A DNA stretch of 64,000 nucleotides from Halomonas cerina. Lineage in GTDB: Bacteria; Pseudomonadota; Gammaproteobacteria; Pseudomonadales; Halomonadaceae. Below, piece by piece: positions 45,171 to 55,082 of the stretch; within the stretch, counting starts at the first letter, position 1, and each line of letters begins with the position of its first letter. Position numbers and translations under genes: made by a program. The stretch lies in assembly GCF_014192215.1 (NCBI RefSeq), contig NZ_JACHXP010000013.1:1-64000 (forward strand), in the 5' to 3' direction. The notes beneath the pieces were generated by a model. That model was not told the origin of the DNA and made no database searches. It saw only the letters and a program-made list of their open reading frames with translations.

Positions 45171-45837
45171 GGGGTTTGCCTCGTTGGGGTATCGAGGAAG
45201 CACGTCGATCGGCAGCAGGTCCCTGATTCCGAATGACGTCCCGATACCGGGATGAGCCATCCGGCGCTATAACCCGCAGGAACACGGCAACATGTCATCG
45301 TTTGTGAGCTTGATGGTGCCTCGAGACGACAGTCAAGGGCCCGGAGGCTCCAATCCCTGAGACGGTGCTGCACGTTGCGGGTATCGCCGTACCATCAGCC
45401 TTGGGCATCTCGATGTAGAGCAACGTAGTCGCATACGCACGACAAGCCTGACCGCAGGGGCAAGTTCGATGTCGGTGCGCTGGGTCTCATGATCGCCGTC
45501 AGGGAGCGTCTGGCTTAGGCTAATTTATTGTAGTTCACGGTGGGCGAAGACGGATCGCCGCAGAAAGTGACTTTTCTGCAAGAGGAACATGAACCAGGTG
45601 CAGGGAAGGAACTGGCGTGTCGGCACAATCGCTCGTAAGCGACTGTCTGATCCTATCCAGCAATTATGGACACCGATTTACGCGATCATTCGGGCTTCGA
45701 AAGCCTCTGGGCTAATCATCCCAACCGCACTTGACGCCTCACCATGCATGACTATACCCACTAATGATTACCCTGGCGAATTACCTGTAAACCAGACCAC
45801 TTGAGCCTAACACAGGCAACCAAAGGCAGGTGACGAC
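45171..45837. other. Gene-poor, compositionally different stretch
   Basis: About 667 bases with no convincing gene. A 71-codon frame at 45589-45804 has a fair ribosome site (AAGAGGA) but its product (MNQVQGRNWRVGTIARKRLS at the start) matches nothing I recognise. Base composition is less GC-rich than around it. It probably contains degraded mobile or phage DNA. Confidence 0.4.
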
Positions 45838-46248
45838 ATGGAAGACACACAAGCGCCCCAGGTCCCGGCTAACGTGCCCCTCATGACCATCGAGCGTTTC
45901 GCCGAGCTCTCCGGCCTCGAACAAGGGGTGGTCTACGGCCACATCCGCAACGGCCACCTGCCCGCCGTGAAGGTCGGCAAATACCGCATGTTCAATATCG
46001 CCCTGCTGCAACGGCAGTGCCTTCATCAGGGGGACTGGGCAAAATCAGACCGTGAAACCGGCTATATCAGCTGCGATCCGCGCACCGACACCATGACCGT
46101 TCTTTTCCGTCAAGGTTGCCAGTGCGGCCTTTGCGCACGGTCTCCCTTCCCGAGAGGCCACCCTACCGCTCACGGGATAGCTCCAGCCCTTGCCACGCCG
46201 CCGCGGTACAGGCAGAATACCGGGCGCTGCTGGAGCGTGCGCCAGTGA
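45838..46248 (+). CDS. Pf1-like phage repressor / excisionase-type DNA-binding protein, extended into tRNA
   Basis: The first 70 residues, with MTIERFAELSGLEQGVVYG, IRNGHLPAVKVGKYRMFNIA and LLQRQCLHQG, match the pattern of repressor C of Pf1-like filamentous phages and related MerR/excisionase proteins (winged helix). Real homologues end soon after the final helix; here the frame runs on for about 65 Cys- and Pro-rich residues and ends 10 bases inside the tRNA-Leu gene. The tail is probably not natural, and the original stop may have been lost or the gene truncated. GCAGGTGA precedes the ATG. Probably a relic of an integrated element. Confidence 0.6.
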   Translation: MEDTQAPQVPANVPLMTIERFAELSGLEQGVVYGHIRNGHLPAVKVGKYRMFNIALLQRQCLHQGDWAKSDRETGYISCDPRTDTMTVLFRQGCQCGLCARSPFPRGHPTAHGIAPALATPPRYRQNTGRCWSVRQ

Positions 46249-46323
46249 TGGAATCGGTAGACATGAGGGATTCAAAATCCCTTGCCTTCGGGCGTGTGAG
46301 TTCGAGTCTCACCTGGCGCACCA
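46239..46323 (+). tRNA. tRNA-Leu (anticodon CAA)
   Basis: An 85-base cloverleaf. The acceptor stem GCGCCAG pairs with CTGGCGC and is followed by ACCA, encoded in the gene. The D-arm GAATCGGTAGAC and the long variable arm (TGCCTTCGGGCG) are typical of tRNA-Leu. The anticodon loop TTCAAAA gives CAA, reading UUG. The T-arm has GTTCGAGTC. Such tRNA genes are common insertion sites for genomic islands, in line with the phage-like gene just upstream. Confidence 0.95.
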
Positions 46324-46557
46324 ACCCGCCACCTGCAGCAACGCCTGCCCCACGGCCTCACTCTTCGCGGTAGCGGCTGGCCACAGGTGCAAGGCAGCCA
46401 CCCCGTCTGCTTCGCTCTTCAGCTCAACTGGCTCGTGGCATCTCGTTCGATCGCCTTCCCGCCTGACGAAAGCGCCTGGTGATGGGAGCCACCCATCGCT
46501 GACTTTGAGCGTTCGAGACGCTATCCTACAGGCCATTTTTTGACCGAACCGGATCCC

Positions 46558-47595
46558 ATGCAGCGCGCCGATTTCCACTACGAGCTCCCCGAGGCGCTGA
46601 TCGCCCGCTACCCCTCCGAACAACGCAGCGACTGCCGCCTGCTGTGCGTCGACGGCGAGAGCGGCCGGCTTGCGCACCGCCGCTTCCCCGACCTGCTCGA
46701 GATGCTCACGCCGGGCGATCTGCTGGTGTTCAACGACACCCGGGTGATCCCCGCCCGCCTGCATGGCCACAAGGCCAGCGGCGGGCGCGTGGAGATGCTG
46801 CTGGAGCGTCCCCTGGATGCCCATCGCGGCCTGGCCCACCTGCGTGCCAGCAAGTCGCCCCGGCCCGGCACCGAGCTCGTCTTCGAGGGCGGCATCCGCG
46901 CCGTGGTCGAGGGTCGGCGCGAGGCACTGTTCGAGCTGCGCTTCCTCGGCGAGACGCCGCTGATCGCGCTGCTCGAGGAGCACGGCCATATGCCGCTGCC
47001 GCCCTATATCACCCGGGAGGATGAGCTGGCCGACCGCGAACGCTACCAGACCGTCTATGCCCGCCGCGACGGCGCCGTGGCCGCGCCCACCGCTGGGCTG
47101 CACTTCGACGAGCCATTGCTCGGGCGGCTTGCCGAGAAGGGCGTGGAGAGCGCCTTCGTCACCCTGCACGTGGGCGCCGGCACCTTCCAGCCGGTGCGCG
47201 CCGACGACATTCGCGAGCATCAGATGCACAGTGAATGGATCGAGGTCTCCGAGGCGGCCTGCGACCAGGTACGCGCGGCCCGGGCCCGGGGCAACAAGGT
47301 GATCGCCGTGGGCACCACCAGCGTGCGCTGCCTGGAGTCGGCGTGCCTTAACAGCACCGACGGCACGATCGCGCCCTACCGCGGCGAGACCGATATCTTC
47401 ATCTACCCGGGCTATGAATGGCGCGTCGTCGATGCGCTGGTCACCAACTTCCACCTCCCGGAATCGACCCTGCTGATGCTGGTGGCGTCCTTCGCAGGCT
47501 TCGAGGCGGTGATGGCCGCCTACCGGGAGGCGGTCTGCGAGGGCTATGCGTTCTTTAGCTACGGCGACGCTATGTTCCTGACCCGAGCCCGCTGA
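46558..47595 (+). CDS. queA: S-adenosylmethionine:tRNA ribosyltransferase-isomerase QueA
   Basis: A 345-residue enzyme that transfers and isomerises the ribosyl group of SAM to make epoxyqueuosine in t[38 protein letters not shown] and [22 protein letters not shown] are typical, and it ends [14 protein letters not shown] 46558 fits the family; an upstream TTG lacks a site. It heads queA-tgt-yajC-secD-secF, the usual gammaproteobacterial order. Confidence 0.95.
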   Translation: MQRADFHYELPEALIARYPSEQRSDCRLLCVDGESGRLAHRRFPDLLEMLTPGDLLVFNDTRVIPARLHGHKASGGRVEMLLERPLDAHRGLAHLRASKSPRPGTELVFEGGIRAVVEGRREALFELRFLGETPLIALLEEHGHMPLPPYITREDELADRERYQTVYARRDGAVAAPTAGLHFDEPLLGRLAEKGVESAFVTLHVGAGTFQPVRADDIREHQMHSEWIEVSEAACDQVRAARARGNKVIAVGTTSVRCLESACLNSTDGTIAPYRGETDIFIYPGYEWRVVDALVTNFHLPESTLLMLVASFAGFEAVMAAYREAVCEGYAFFSYGDAMFLTRAR

Positions 47596-48753
<1,158 letters not shown>

Positions 48754-48819
48754 CCCGCGGCCGGCCCGTCAGGCCGACCGGCAACCATTCCCTTTTCACC
48801 ACCCAGGAGAGCGTCATAC

Positions 48820-49155
48820 ATGCTGGACTTCTTCATCTCCCCGGCCATGGCCCAGGACGCCGGCGCCGCCGGTGGCGGCATCGCCCAGATCGTCATGCTG
48901 GTCGGCTTCGTGGCCATCTTCTACTTCCTGCTGTGGCGCCCCCAGGCCAAGCGGGCCAAGCAGCATAAGCAGCTGGTCGCCGGCCTCTCCAAGGGTGACG
49001 AGATCGTCATCGGCGGCGGCATGCTGGGGCGTGTCACCAAGGTGAGCGACGAGAGCGAGTTTTTGACCATGGAGATCGCCGAGGGCACCGAGGTCAACGT
49101 GCAGAAGAACGCCGTGGCTGCCGTGCTGCCCAAGGGCACGCTCAAGTCCATCTGA
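48820..49155 (+). CDS. yajC: Preprotein translocase subunit YajC
   Basis: A 111-residue protein with one membrane helix (IVMLVGFVAIFYFLLWRPQAKRAK, about residues 26-49) and a cytoplasmic domain with the YajC signature KGDEIVIGGGMLGRVTKVSDE. It forms a complex with SecD and SecF. The ribosome site CAGGAG is upstream of ATG 48820. An N-terminal signal-like segment (MLDFFISPAMAQ) is typical of YajC. Confidence 0.95.
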   Translation: MLDFFISPAMAQDAGAAGGGIAQIVMLVGFVAIFYFLLWRPQAKRAKQHKQLVAGLSKGDEIVIGGGMLGRVTKVSDESEFLTMEIAEGTEVNVQKNAVAAVLPKGTLKSI

Positions 49156-49299
49156 CCGGGCCGCGCCTTCGCCACCGCCCTCGCCGGGGCGGTGCGTGGG
49201 CCGCCCCGCGGCCATCGGAGCGGGCGCCGGCCGGCCTGCCCCGCGGCCGCGCCCCGATCCGCCAGCCTCCATTGCCAGCAACCTGAGGGCAGGGCCCCC

Positions 49300-51150
49300 A
49301 TGCTCAACCGTTATCCCCTGTGGAAGTATCTGCTGATACTCCTCGTCCTTCTCGTCGGCCTGATCTACTCCCTTCCCAACCTGTTCCCTGCCGATCCGGC
49401 CGTGCAGATCAGTAGCGACCGGGGTGGCGTCACCGTCGACGAACGCCAGGTGGAGCGCATCCGTACCCGGCTCGATGAGGCCGGCATCGAGGTCCAGGCC
49501 GTCGAGCGCGAGCCCGCCAGCGTCCTAATCCGCCTCGAGAGCACCGATGATCAGGCACGGGCCCGCGACCTGATCAGCGATATGCTGGGTGGCGACTACA
49601 CCGTGGCGCTCAATCTCGCCGAGTCTACGCCGGAGTGGCTGCAGTCGCTCTCCGCCTCGCCCATGACCCTGGGCCTCGACCTGCGCGGCGGCGTGCACTT
49701 CCTGCTCGAGGTCGACATGGAAGCCGCCCTGGCCCAGCGCCTCGAGGTCAATGCCAGCGCCATGCGCGAGATGCTGCGCGACGAGCGGATCCGCTATCGC
49801 AATACCGAGATCGGCACACGCTCCATCCGCATGGACTTCATGAACGCCGAGGACCGCGATGCGGCGCGCCGGCTGATCAGCCGGGAGTACCCCGGGTTCG
49901 ACTTCCAGAACCGCGATGCCGGCCGGGGCGCCGCGCTGCGCATGACCCTCACCGACCAGCAGGTCGAGGAGATCCAGGACTACGCCATCAACCAGAACCT
50001 CACCACCCTGCGCAACCGGGTCAACGAGTTGGGGGTGGCGGAGCCGCTGGTCCAGCGCCAGGGCCCGGCGCGCATCGTGGTGGAGCTGCCCGGCGTGCAG
50101 GACACCGCCGCCGCCAAGCGCATCGTCGGCGCCACCGCCAACCTGGAGTTCCGTCTCGAGGCTCGCCCCGACACGCCGGAGGCCGAGACCCAGACCTTCC
50201 CGTTCCGCAACGAGCCCTCGCGCAGCGCCACCCTGATGCGCGACGTGATCATCACCGGCGACAGCGTCTCCAGCGCCAGCCGCAGCTTCGACGAGAACGG
50301 CCGGCCCCAGGTCAACATCGACCTGGACGGCACCGGCGGCACCCTGATGAACCGCGCCACCCGCACCAACATCGGCCGCAACATGGCGGTGCTCTACATC
50401 GAGCACAAGACCCGCGAACGCACGGTGATGGAAGACGGTGAGGCCGTCACCGTCCGTGACCCCTACACCGAGCGCGGCATCATCAGCCTGGCCACCATCC
50501 AGAGCGCGCTGGGCAACAGCTTCCGCATCACCGGCCTCGACTCGCCCACCGAGGCCGCCGAGCTGGCGCTGCTGCTGCGCTCAGGCTCCCTGGCGGCACC
50601 GATCTACTTCGCCCAGGAGCGCACCATCGGGCCGAGCCTCGGTGCGGAGAACATCGAGCGCGGCGTGCTCTCGGTGCAAATCGGCCTGCTGCTGGTGGTG
50701 GCCTTCATGCTGGTGCGCTACAAGGTGTTCGGCGTCTTCGCCACCCTCGCCCTGGCGCTCAACCTGACCCTGCTGGTGGCGGTCATGTCGATGCTCGGGG
50801 CCACCCTGACGCTGCCGGGGATCGCCGGCATCGTGCTCACCCTGGGGATGGCGGTGGACGCCAACGTGCTGATCTTCGAGCGCATCCGCGAGGAGCTACG
50901 CACGGGGCTGTCGGTTCAGCAGGCCATCCACGCCGGCTATGAGCGCGCCTTCACCTCCATCGTCGACGCCAACATCACCACCCTGCTGGTGGCGCTGATC
51001 CTGTTCTCGATCGGCACCGGGCCGGTCAAGGGCTTCGCCGTGACCCTGTCGCTGGGCATCCTGAGCTCGCTGTTCACCGCCTTGATGGTGACCCGAGCGA
51101 TGGTGAACCTTACCTACGGCGGCAAGCCGGTCAAGACGCTCCGGATATAA
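49300..51150 (+). CDS. secD: Protein translocase subunit SecD
   Basis: A 616-residue membrane protein that uses the proton gradient to pull preproteins across the inner membrane. It has one N-terminal helix (YLLILLVLLVGLIYSLPNLF), a large periplasmic domain containing LGLDLRGGVHFLLEVD, and five C-terminal helices with AGIVLTLGMAVDANVLIFERIREELR. ATG 49300 fits the family start; longer frames upstream are low in similarity. Overlap with secF is absent, with 9 bases between. Confidence 0.95.
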   Translation: MLNRYPLWKYLLILLVLLVGLIYSLPNLFPADPAVQISSDRGGVTVDERQVERIRTRLDEAGIEVQAVEREPASVLIRLESTDDQARARDLISDMLGGDYTVALNLAESTPEWLQSLSASPMTLGLDLRGGVHFLLEVDMEAALAQRLEVNASAMREMLRDERIRYRNTEIGTRSIRMDFMNAEDRDAARRLISREYPGFDFQNRDAGRGAALRMTLTDQQVEEIQDYAINQNLTTLRNRVNELGVAEPLVQRQGPARIVVELPGVQDTAAAKRIVGATANLEFRLEARPDTPEAETQTFPFRNEPSRSATLMRDVIITGDSVSSASRSFDENGRPQVNIDLDGTGGTLMNRATRTNIGRNMAVLYIEHKTRERTVMEDGEAVTVRDPYTERGIISLATIQSALGNSFRITGLDSPTEAAELALLLRSGSLAAPIYFAQERTIGPSLGAENIERGVLSVQIGLLLVVAFMLVRYKVFGVFATLALALNLTLLVAVMSMLGATLTLPGIAGIVLTLGMAVDANVLIFERIREELRTGLSVQQAIHAGYERAFTSIVDANITTLLVALILFSIGTGPVKGFAVTLSLGILSSLFTALMVTRAMVNLTYGGKPVKTLRI

Positions 51151-51159
51151 GAGGTGGTC

Positions 51160-52083
51160 ATGAAAACCCTCATCAATCGACAGTTCGACTTCATGGGCAA
51201 CCGCCGCATCGCCTTCGCGATCTCCGCGGCGCTGCTGGTGGTGTCGATCGCCGCCCTGGTGGTCAACGGGCTCAACCTGGGCCTGGACTTCACCGGCGGC
51301 ACCCTGGTGGAGGTCCGCTACGCCACGGCCCCCGCCCTGGACAGCATCCGCCAGACCCTGGAGGCCGCCGGCTTCCAGGATGTCTCGGTGCAGACCTTCG
51401 GCGCCGCCACCGAGGTGCTGATCCGCCTGCAGCAGGCCTTCGACCCCGATGTCGGCGAGCAGGTGGTGGCGCTGCTGCGCCAGGGCGGCGAAAGCGTCGA
51501 CCTGGTGCGCGCCGAGTTCGTCGGCGCCCAGGTGGGTGACCAGCTGCGCGACCAAAGCGGCCTGGGCATGTTGGTCGCCCTGGGCATCGTGATGCTCTAC
51601 GTGGCCGCCCGCTTCCAGTACAAGTTCGCCCTGGGCGCCCTGCTGGCCCTGCTGCACGACGTGATCATCGTGGTCGGCACCTTCGCGCTGTTCGGCTTCG
51701 AGTTCGATCTCACCGTGCTGGCCGCCGTGCTGGCGGTGATCGGCTACTCGCTCAATGACACCATCGTGGTCTACGACCGCATCCGCGAGAACATCCGCAA
51801 GTCGCGCATCGACGACATGCCGATCATCTTCAATGAGGCGATCAACCAGACCTTGTCGCGGACCCTGGCGACCTCCGGCACCACGCTGCTGGTGCTGCTG
51901 GCCCTGGTCACCCTGGGCGGTGACATGATCCACTTCTTCGCCGTGGCGCTGATCATCGGCGTGGTGATCGGGACCTTCTCGTCCATCTACGTGGCCGCGG
52001 CCCTGCTGCTACCGCTCAAGCTGCAGCGCGAGGACCTGATCCCGGCCAAGAAGGAAGACCCGGAGGCCGAGGAGCTGCCCTAG
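51160..52083 (+). CDS. secF: Protein translocase subunit SecF
   Basis: A 307-residue partner of SecD. It has the start INRQFDFMGNRRIAFAISAALL, the SecF motif NLGLDFTGGTLVEVRY, and helices with GYSLNDTIVVYDRIRENIRK. AAGAGGTGG precedes ATG 51160. The gene ends before a perfect palindromic terminator that also serves hmp. Confidence 0.95.
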   Translation: MKTLINRQFDFMGNRRIAFAISAALLVVSIAALVVNGLNLGLDFTGGTLVEVRYATAPALDSIRQTLEAAGFQDVSVQTFGAATEVLIRLQQAFDPDVGEQVVALLRQGGESVDLVRAEFVGAQVGDQLRDQSGLGMLVALGIVMLYVAARFQYKFALGALLALLHDVIIVVGTFALFGFEFDLTVLAAVLAVIGYSLNDTIVVYDRIRENIRKSRIDDMPIIFNEAINQTLSRTLATSGTTLLVLLALVTLGGDMIHFFAVALIIGVVIGTFSSIYVAAALLLPLKLQREDLIPAKKEDPEAEELP

Positions 52084-52129
52084 GCCGGCGCCTCTGCCTG
52101 CGCTGCGCCGCCAGCAGACGGCGCTGATG

Positions 52130-52165
52130 CGAAGACGCCACCCGGCATGCCGGGTGGCGTCTTCG
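52130..52165. terminator. Bidirectional terminator between secF and hmp
   Basis: A perfect 36-base palindrome (CGAAGACGCCACCCGGCA and its complement) gives a stem of up to 18 bp with no obligatory loop. It stands between the convergent secF and hmp genes. Short T-runs lie outside it (GTTTC on one side). Confidence 0.8.
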
Positions 52166-52183
52166 TTTCATGCCTGACTCTTG

Positions 52184-53383
52184 TCAGGGAGCCTCGCTGA
52201 AGCGGATACGCGGTCCGAAGATCTCGTAATGGAGCTGGTCGTCGCCATAGCCCATCCGCTTGAGCAGGATGTTCAGCCCCGCCATGAAGGCCGTGGGGCC
52301 GCAGAAATAGACATCGCCGCGACCCTCGAAGGGCAGCCACTTCTCGAGGATGGCCGAGTCAAGGTAGCCGAGATGGTCGGCCCCCTCCCCCTGCTCGTAG
52401 GCAACATAATACTTGAAGCCCTTCTGCGCACTCAGCGCGCGAAGCTCATCGTGCATGACATGGTGCGAGCGGTCGCGGCAGCAGTGGATGAACACCAGGT
52501 GCTCGAGATCCCAGCCTTGCTTTACCGCATTGAGCAACATGCTGACCAGCGGCGTGATGCCGATCCCCCCGCCGATCAGCACCGGCCTTTCGAAACGCCT
52601 CTCGACGACAAAATCACCGGTGGGCGGCCGCAGCCAGACCCTGTCACCGACACTGGCACCGTGCAGGAAGTTAGAGACCTGGCCGGGGAGCGAAGTGCCG
52701 GCGGCCTCCGCCTTGACGGTAATGCGATAGTAAGGCTCCCCGGGGGCACTGGATAGCGAGTACTGGCGGATCTCGTCGAACGGTGAGGACGGCGGCCGGG
52801 TCTTGACCCCCACATACTGACCGGGACGGAAGTCGGCGATCGGCTGGCCGTCTTCCGGTCGCAGGTAGAAGGACTTGACCTCGTCGGTCTCGCGCTCGGT
52901 CCTGTCGATGAGGAAGGCGCGATCACCGCGCCAGCCACCGGGTGTGGCCTCGTTCGCCTGATAGACCCCCTCCTCGGTCTGGATGAAGATCGCCGCCAGG
53001 GCCTCGTAGGCCTCTGCCCACGCCGTCAGCACGGGATCATCATCGTGCAGCTTGAGGTGGTCGCGAATCGCTTCCAGCAGATACTGGCCGACGATGGGGT
53101 AGTGCTCCGGGGCTACCTGCAGGCTGGCATGCTTGTGGGCGATGCGCTTGACCACCGGCCCCAGGGCCTCCAACTGGTCGATATGGCTGGCATAGGCGAA
53201 GACCGAATCGGCCAAGGCACGCGCCTGCTCCCCCTTCGCCTGGTTGGCCATGTTGAAGATGTGCTTGAGCTCGGGGTGGTGGCTGAACAGCTTATCGTAG
53301 AACAGGCGGGTGATCCTTTCCCCTTCATCCTCGAGTAGCGGGGCGGTGCTCTTGACCGTATCGATGGTGGACTGGGACAGCAT
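52184..53383 (-). CDS. hmp: Flavohemoprotein, nitric oxide dioxygenase
   Basis: A 399-residue cytoplasmic enzyme converting NO and O2 to nitrate. The N-terminal globin carries Tyr29, Phe43 and proximal His85, the same numbering as E. coli Hmp. The FAD domain has RQYSLSSAP, and the NAD domain has IGGGIGITPLVSMLL and the C-terminal VYFCGPTAFM segment. Its promoter region has an NsrR-like inverted repeat, in keeping with NO-induced expression. Confidence 0.94.
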   Translation of the reverse strand: MLSQSTIDTVKSTAPLLEDEGERITRLFYDKLFSHHPELKHIFNMANQAKGEQARALADSVFAYASHIDQLEALGPVVKRIAHKHASLQVAPEHYPIVGQYLLEAIRDHLKLHDDDPVLTAWAEAYEALAAIFIQTEEGVYQANEATPGGWRGDRAFLIDRTERETDEVKSFYLRPEDGQPIADFRPGQYVGVKTRPPSSPFDEIRQYSLSSAPGEPYYRITVKAEAAGTSLPGQVSNFLHGASVGDRVWLRPPTGDFVVERRFERPVLIGGGIGITPLVSMLLNAVKQGWDLEHLVFIHCCRDRSHHVMHDELRALSAQKGFKYYVAYEQGEGADHLGYLDSAILEKWLPFEGRGDVYFCGPTAFMAGLNILLKRMGYGDDQLHYEIFGPRIRFSEAP

Positions 53384-53410
53384 GCAACCCTCCGGTTTGA
53401 CGTGCGGGCC

Positions 53411-53437
53411 TTAAGTGGTATTCATAATACCTTTTTC
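53411..53437 (-). promoter_or_regulatory. NsrR-like operator upstream of hmp
   Basis: The inverted repeat GGTATT-CAT-AATACC (53417-53431), flanked by AAG and CTT-type bases, resembles NsrR operators, which control hmp in many gammaproteobacteria. It lies 34 bases upstream of the hmp start on the minus strand. No NsrR gene is in the window. The identification is inference from motif and position. Confidence 0.55.
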
Positions 53438-53444
53438 TGGCCGG

Positions 53445-53477
53445 ATCAAGCAGGAGGCAACATTCCTCCTGCTTGAT
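53445..53477. terminator. 13-bp hairpin between hmp and the small protein gene
   Basis: ATCAAGCAGGAGG (53445-53457), a 7-base loop and its complement (53465-53477) form a strong stem. It lies 54 bases after the end of the minus-strand small protein gene. No T-run, so likely a rho-assisted terminator. Confidence 0.5.
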
Positions 53478-53530
53478 GGCCCGGTCGCGTGGGACCGGCG
53501 GCACCCGGGGCGGGGCGGTTGAGAGTTGGC

Positions 53531-53875
53531 CTAGGCGACGCTCTGGGCGTCGGGAGAGAAGACTTCGCGAGCGTGGTGATAGAGCACGCCGGTATAACCG
53601 TTGCGCTGCATCAGCTTGAGGATCTTGGCGGGATTCTCGTCATCGAGGGCGCGGCGCAGCTTGTCCCGCTGCTCGGCATCGAGGGCCTCGTGCCAGGGGG
53701 GCGGCTCGCCATTCGCGCTGGCCTCCTCGGCCCGGCGAATCAGGTCCATCTCGACCCGGCCGCCGTAGCGATACAGGAGGTCATAGCCCTCCTGAAGATG
53801 CACGGCGGGGACATCGCAGGGTTTCTCCAGGCTTTCCAGCACATTGTGGTAATAATAGCTGAGCGGTTGCATCAT
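53531..53875 (-). CDS. Conserved hypothetical protein, 114 residues
   Basis: A helical protein with QPLSYYYHNVLESLEKP at the start, the central segment DVPAVHLQEGYDLLYRYGGRVEMDLIRRAEEA, and DDENPAKILKLMQRNGYTGVLYHHAREVF in the C-terminal half. It has one cysteine and no membrane segment. Ribosome site GAGGAG favours ATG 53875 over 53878. No family recognised; the pattern of aromatic residues suggests a compact soluble domain. Confidence 0.6.
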   Translation of the reverse strand: MMQPLSYYYHNVLESLEKPCDVPAVHLQEGYDLLYRYGGRVEMDLIRRAEEASANGEPPPWHEALDAEQRDKLRRALDDENPAKILKLMQRNGYTGVLYHHAREVFSPDAQSVA

Positions 53876-54028
53876 CACTCCTCTCGCGAGTGGGGTTCAT
53901 GGCCCGGCGAGGCCGGGGCGCATGAAACCGGGTGGCTGCAGGTCACTCCCTCCCCAAACCTATACCAACACACCGAGACAGAACAGTCCCGTCGACGCCG
54001 GGTCATCCGCCCCGAGCAGGCCCTGAAT

Positions 54029-54067
54029 GCAAGACGCCCCCGCGGCCAGGCCGCGGGGGCGTCTTGC
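54029..54067. terminator. GC-rich hairpin between convergent/downstream ends
   Basis: A nearly perfect long stem (GCAAGACGCCCCCGCGGCC at 54029-54047 with its complement at 54049-54067, minimal loop) lies just past the suhB stop on the minus strand. It is probably the suhB terminator; no long T-run is present. Confidence 0.65.
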
Positions 54068-54106
54068 GTGGCCATTCCGGCTCCACCGGACCGCCGAGCC
54101 TCGAGG

Positions 54107-54901
54107 CTAGAAGTGCGGCTTGAGCTGCTTGACCAACGCCTTGTAGAGGCGGGGGCCGGCGGCCATCAGCTGGCTTTCGGGCGTTACCGAAGGCTGGCCG
54201 TCGGGGGTGCCCATCAGCGCGCCGGACTCCTTGAGCAGCAGGGTCCCGACGTGCATGTCCTGCTCCTCCAGGCCCAGCACGAAGGCTGCCTCGACCCGCC
54301 CAGCAGCCAACTCGGCCAGGTCCAGCAGGCCACTACCCGAGGCGCGCTGCACCTCGATCTGCGGTGCGAGCTGCTCGACCAGGGTCAGGTAGGCGGGCAG
54401 CAGGCGGGCACGCAGCCAGGTCTCCGGCAGGCTCATGGCGATGCGGCTGCCGGCAATCGCCGTGCTCCTCGGCACGCGGATGCGCTTGCCGTTGAGCTGG
54501 GCACCGCGGCCACGGCTGGCCAGGTATTCATCATCGCTGAAGGGGCAGATCACCACCGCATGCTCCGGGCGGCCCTTGACCAGGCAGACCAGCGACAGCG
54601 CGAAGCTGGGCGAGGCGACGCACAGGTTGGAGTACCCATGGAAGGGTTCAATGCGCCACAGCACGTCGCTACCCTCGCCTTCCCCGCTGCGATGGGGGGT
54701 ATAGCGACCGACGACGCCATGCTGAGGGTAGCCGCGAGATAGCTGACGGGTGATCAGCGTCTCGGCGTTGCGGGCGGCGTCCTCGAGCAGGCGGTCGAGG
54801 TTGTGTTCTTCATGGGCGTTCTCGATGCGCTCGCGGATACGCAGGAACTGTTCGCCGGCGCTGCGCGCGGCGCGCAGCGCAAATTGGACCATCGGATGCA
54901 T
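54107..54901 (-). CDS. suhB: SuhB-like protein lacking inositol-monophosphatase metal ligands
   Basis: The 264-residue length, the start MHPMVQFALRAARSAGE, the sequence YPQH, GAQLNGKRIR, and AELAAGRVEAAFVLGL, and the neighbour trmJ all identify the SuhB orthologue. The active site is not kept. E. coli motif TEESG (metal ligand E67) reads GRYTP, and WVIDPLDGTTN (D84 and D87) reads WRIEPFHGYSN with Glu85 and His88. The W-D of PWDFAAG reads QDMHVG, with Asp215 kept. Catalysis is therefore very unlikely. SuhB also acts with Nus factors in rRNA antitermination, a role that does not need the phosphatase activity. Confidence 0.85.
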   Translation of the reverse strand: MHPMVQFALRAARSAGEQFLRIRERIENAHEEHNLDRLLEDAARNAETLITRQLSRGYPQHGVVGRYTPHRSGEGEGSDVLWRIEPFHGYSNLCVASPSFALSLVCLVKGRPEHAVVICPFSDDEYLASRGRGAQLNGKRIRVPRSTAIAGSRIAMSLPETWLRARLLPAYLTLVEQLAPQIEVQRASGSGLLDLAELAAGRVEAAFVLGLEEQDMHVGTLLLKESGALMGTPDGQPSVTPESQLMAAGPRLYKALVKQLKPHF

Positions 54902-55082
54902 GATCGGGCCTTGGGGAGTCGGTGGTGTTAAAGAACGGGGCTTTCGCTCGGAACGATGGCGCGAATCCTAGCAGAGCCCGGCCCGTAGCGCCACGGCCCT
55001 TGCCCCTCGGCGCTCGGCGCTCGGCGCTCGCAACATGCTAGACTCCCATTCCTGCCGTTCCACCAGCCTCACAGGAAGTTTC

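Noticed and set aside
50896-51933. 345-codon minus-strand frame across secD and secF
   Set aside because: It is rich in His, Gln and Gly from the reverse of membrane codons, and overlaps two certain genes.
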